DNA of 64,000 bases from Streptomyces sp. M92 (GTDB lineage Bacteria; Actinomycetota; Actinomycetes; Streptomycetales; Streptomycetaceae). Of this stretch, positions 61,954-64,000 are shown one piece after another. A program made the translations under genes and the position numbers. A model generated the notes under the pieces. The model saw only the letters and a program-made list of their open reading frames with translations, was not told where the DNA came from and ran no database searches. The DNA is taken from the NCBI RefSeq assembly GCF_028473745.1, contig NZ_CP101137.1:4030001-4094000 (forward strand). The letters are read 5' to 3'. Within the stretch, counting starts at the first letter, position 1; the number at the start of each line of letters is the position of its first letter.

Positions 61954-62544
61954 CTAGCCGTCGGCCGAGCCCGGCCCCTCGCGCGGCCAGTGCGTCAGCG
62001 CCACGTGCAGTGCCTCGACCGCCTTGTCCCAGGACGCCCGTACGTCGCGCGGGGCACCGAAGCCGCCGGTGGCCTCCAGGGCGCAGTAGCCGTGGAAGGT
62101 GCTGCGCAGCAGGCGCACGGCGTCGGTGAGGTCGGGTTCGGTGAGGCCGTAGGCGCGGAGCATGCCGTGGGTGATCTCGGCGGTGCGGCGCAGGGCGGGG
62201 GAGTCGGCGACCAGGGACTGGTCGACGCGGATCTGGGTCGCGGCGTAGCGGCCGGGGTGGCGCAGGGCGTAGGAGCGGTAGGCGCCCGCGAAGGCGGCCA
62301 GCGCCTCCTTGCCGGCCCGCCCGGCCACCGCCGCCGCGATCTCGTCGATCAGCTCGCCGCCGGCCAGCAGCGCGACGCGGACACGCAGGTCCTGGAGGTT
62401 GCGCACGTGGGTGTACAGGCTCGCGTCCCTCACCCCGAAGTGCCGGGCGAGCGCGGAGACGGTGACGCTCTCGAAGCCGGTCGCGTCGGCGAGATCGGCG
62501 GCGGCCGCGACGACGCGGTCGGTGGTAAGACCCGCTCGGGGCAT
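61954..62544 (-). CDS. TetR-family regulator (WHG domain)
   Basis: 196 residues. HTH region ATGFESVTVSALARHFGVRD with ASLYTHVRNLQDLR; the C-terminal domain (AFAGAYRSYALRHPGRYAAT, LLRSTFHGYCALEATGGFGA) belongs to the TetR_C WHG type. ATG 62544 has GAAGGTGG upstream. It is divergent from the PHP gene; the CCTAGG repeats in between may be its operator. The stop codon abuts the PEP mutase-like gene. Confidence 0.9.
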   Translation of the reverse strand: MPRAGLTTDRVVAAAADLADATGFESVTVSALARHFGVRDASLYTHVRNLQDLRVRVALLAGGELIDEIAAAVAGRAGKEALAAFAGAYRSYALRHPGRYAATQIRVDQSLVADSPALRRTAEITHGMLRAYGLTEPDLTDAVRLLRSTFHGYCALEATGGFGAPRDVRASWDKAVEALHVALTHWPREGPGSADG

Positions 62545-62562
62545 GTGCCACCTTCTCTGCTT

Positions 62563-62589
62563 CCTAGGGCTCCTAGGTTTCATGCTAGG
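62563..62589. promoter_or_regulatory. CCTAGG repeats upstream of the TetR gene
   Basis: CCTAGG occurs at 62563-62568 and 62572-62577, separated by GCT, making a 15-bp near-palindrome; CTAGG recurs at 62585-62589. The position 19 nt upstream of the TetR ATG makes it the likely autoregulatory operator. Confidence 0.6.
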
Positions 62590-62696
62590 GCAGGCGTGGT
62601 GGCACGCGAGGCTCACCTTCGGGTCGTTCAACGTTCATCTTCCGCCTCGATCCTCCTCGGAGCCGCGCACGGCGGCGGTATCCAGGAGGGGCTTCC

Positions 62697-64000
62697 ATGG
62701 GGCACGGACACGCACACCCGCACGACCACGATCACCACCACGACCACGAGACCGCGCCGGCCCTTCCCGCCGCCTTCGACGCGTCCGTCCCCGACGAGGC
62801 CCTCAGCCCCGAACAGCAGTCCCGCAGAGGCCTGTTGCGCCGCGCCGGACTGCTCGGCGCCGGACTCGCCGCCGGCACCGTCCTCACCCAGACCGCCGCC
62901 GCGGCTCCCGCGCGGGCCGCGAGCCACGGACGCCGCGGGAAGGGATTCCTCTGGCTCGCCGGGGACCACCACATCCACACCCAGTACAGCAGCGACGGCA
63001 AGTACCGCGTCGTCGACCAGGTCCGCCAGGGCGCCCGGCACGGCATGGACTGGCTGGTCATCACCGACCACGGCAGCGTCACCCACGCCAAGATCGGTGT
63101 GGAGAAGGTCAACCCGGACATCCGCGAGGCCCGCGACGCCTACGAGGACACCCTCGTCTTCCAGGGCCTGGAGTGGAACATCCCGGCCGCCGAGCACGGC
63201 ACCGTCTTCGTCCACCCCGGCCGTCACGAGGTCTCCGTCCTCAAGCAGTTCGAGACCGGCTACGACGGAAGCGTGAAGGGCGCGGGCGACTCCACGCCCG
63301 CCAACGAGGCCCTCGCGGTCGCCGGCCTGTCCTTCCTCGCCGACCAGGTAAAGCGGCGCAAGGTCAAGGACGCCCTGATGCTCGCCAACCACCCGGCACG
63401 CAAGGGCATCGACTCCCCGCACGAGATCCGCGCCTGGCGCGACGCCACCTCCCGCCACCACCAGATCGCCGTCGGCTTCGAGGGCGCCCCCGGCCACCAG
63501 GCCGCCGGCCTCCCCAAGCCGCTCGGCATGGGCCGCGCCCGCGGCATCTACGACGGCAGCCCCGGCGCCAACTCCTTCCCCGGCTACCCGCTGGAGAGCT
63601 ACCGCACCTGGGGCGGCTTCGACTGGATGACCGCCACCGTCGGCGGCCTGTGGGACAGTCTCATCGCCGAGGGCCGCCCCTGGTGGATCACCGCCAACTC
63701 CGACTCCCACCAGGTGTACGCCGACACCGCGGCCCGCGGCGGCGGCGACTTCAACGCCGACGGCCGCTACGACGATCCGGTCTACGCCGGGCAGATCGAC
63801 GTCACCCAGGGCGACTACTGGCCGGGTCAGTACAGCCGCACCCACGTCGGCTCCGACGGCTTCTCCTACGCCGCCGTCATGGACGGCATCCGCGCCGGCC
63901 GCATCTGGGTCGACCACGGGCAGCTCATCAGCGGCCTCGACGTCCGCGTCTCGGGCGGCGGCCGCTGGGCCACCCTCGGCGGCGCCCTGCACGTCCGCAA
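62697..64000 (+). CDS. Tat-exported PHP-domain phosphoesterase (3' end outside window)
   Basis: At least 434 residues. Begins with a His-rich stretch MGHGHAHPHDHDHHHDHE, then a Tat signal SRRGLLRRAGLLGAGLAAGT. The PHP fold follows: LAGDHHIHTQYSSDGKYRVV, WLVITDHGSVTH, FQGLEWNIPAAEHGTVFVHP, LANHPARKGIDSP and ITANSDSHQVY, all with metal ligands. Probably an extracytoplasmic phosphoesterase. ATG 62697 has AGGAGGGG upstream. The frame is open at the window edge. Confidence 0.88.
   Translation, partial: MGHGHAHPHDHDHHHDHETAPALPAAFDASVPDEALSPEQQSRRGLLRRAGLLGAGLAAGTVLTQTAAAAPARAASHGRRGKGFLWLAGDHHIHTQYSSDGKYRVVDQVRQGARHGMDWLVITDHGSVTHAKIGVEKVNPDIREARDAYEDTLVFQGLEWNIPAAEHGTVFVHPGRHEVSVLKQFETGYDGSVKGAGDSTPANEALAVAGLSFLADQVKRRKVKDALMLANHPARKGIDSPHEIRAWRDATSRHHQIAVGFEGAPGHQAAGLPKPLGMGRARGIYDGSPGANSFPGYPLESYRTWGGFDWMTATVGGLWDSLIAEGRPWWITANSDSHQVYADTAARGGGDFNADGRYDDPVYAGQIDVTQGDYWPGQYSRTHVGSDGFSYAAVMDGIRAGRIWVDHGQLISGLDVRVSGGGRWATLGGALHVR

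Noticed and set aside
62628..63992. 454-codon minus-strand frame opposite the PHP gene
   Set aside because: The plus-strand reading has a Tat signal and all PHP motifs with a strong ribosome site; the minus frame has none.

Overview
The window is about 64 kb of very GC-rich chromosomal DNA. Third codon positions are almost all G or C, GTG starts are frequent, and genes often overlap by ATGA or GTGA. Several start codons lie 6-8 nt after a TANNNT-type -10 box, which indicates leaderless transcripts. Gene content (Erm and macrolide glycosyltransferase pair, SSI-type protease inhibitor, XRE/DUF397/ATPase cluster, Tat-exported hydrolases) and this style point to Streptomyces. From memory, the erm-mgt pair followed by a cys cluster resembles the S. 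coelicolor/S. lividans chromosome. No phage, IS, CRISPR, rRNA or tRNA was recognised.

Layout. 1-13.4 kb: glycogen-to-trehalose genes (treZ cut by the left edge, treY, glgX, all on minus), interrupted by a DUF1707-FHA protein, an M14 carboxypeptidase coupled to an SSI inhibitor, and a lipoamide dehydrogenase divergent from a LysR regulator; then a HEPN-family protein. 13.4-18.7 kb: a DEDDh exonuclease, an APH-type kinase, and a three-gene sugar ABC importer with no ATPase. 18.6-21 kb: erm and mgt, each behind a promoter with a WblC/WhiB7-like A-tract; erm also has a leaderless leader peptide and competing hairpins. 21.3-31.4 kb: a DUF1697 gene, then a sulfur assimilation region on minus: leader peptide, sir, a zinc-ribbon protein, cysH, cysC, cysD, cysN, a sulfonate-type ABC importer and a sirohydrochlorin chelatase. 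31.5-42.4 kb: an acetyltransferase, a secreted protein, a GAF regulator, an AidB-like acyl-CoA dehydrogenase, a YihY membrane protein, a NAD(P)-binding protein, two AraC regulators, a VOC protein and a lipoprotein. 42.4-49.2 kb: an ABC-2 exporter operon with its winged-helix regulator and operator, a STAS protein, a carboxylesterase, and a DUF397/XRE/anti-sigma-type ATPase cluster. 49.25-50.0 kb: a large inverted repeat around a perfect 39-bp palindrome. 50.0-54.5 kb: a five-gene MoxR-DUF58-DUF4129 operon with every junction overlapping. 54.6-64 kb: homocysteine methyltransferase, a CPBP protease-histidine kinase-response regulator operon, a GH43-esterase pair, a DinB-PEP mutase pair, a TetR regulator and a Tat-exported PHP phosphoesterase cut by the right edge.

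How genes work together. GlgX debranches glycogen; TreY and TreZ convert the chains to trehalose. The cys genes activate and reduce sulfate, and the chelatase finishes siroheme for Sir. Erm modifies the ribosome while Mgt glycosylates the drug, a two-layer macrolide resistance. The most interesting non-coding elements are the erm leader/attenuator, the shared A-tract promoters of erm and mgt, the sir leader peptide with an operator over its -35 box, and the 720-bp inverted repeat.
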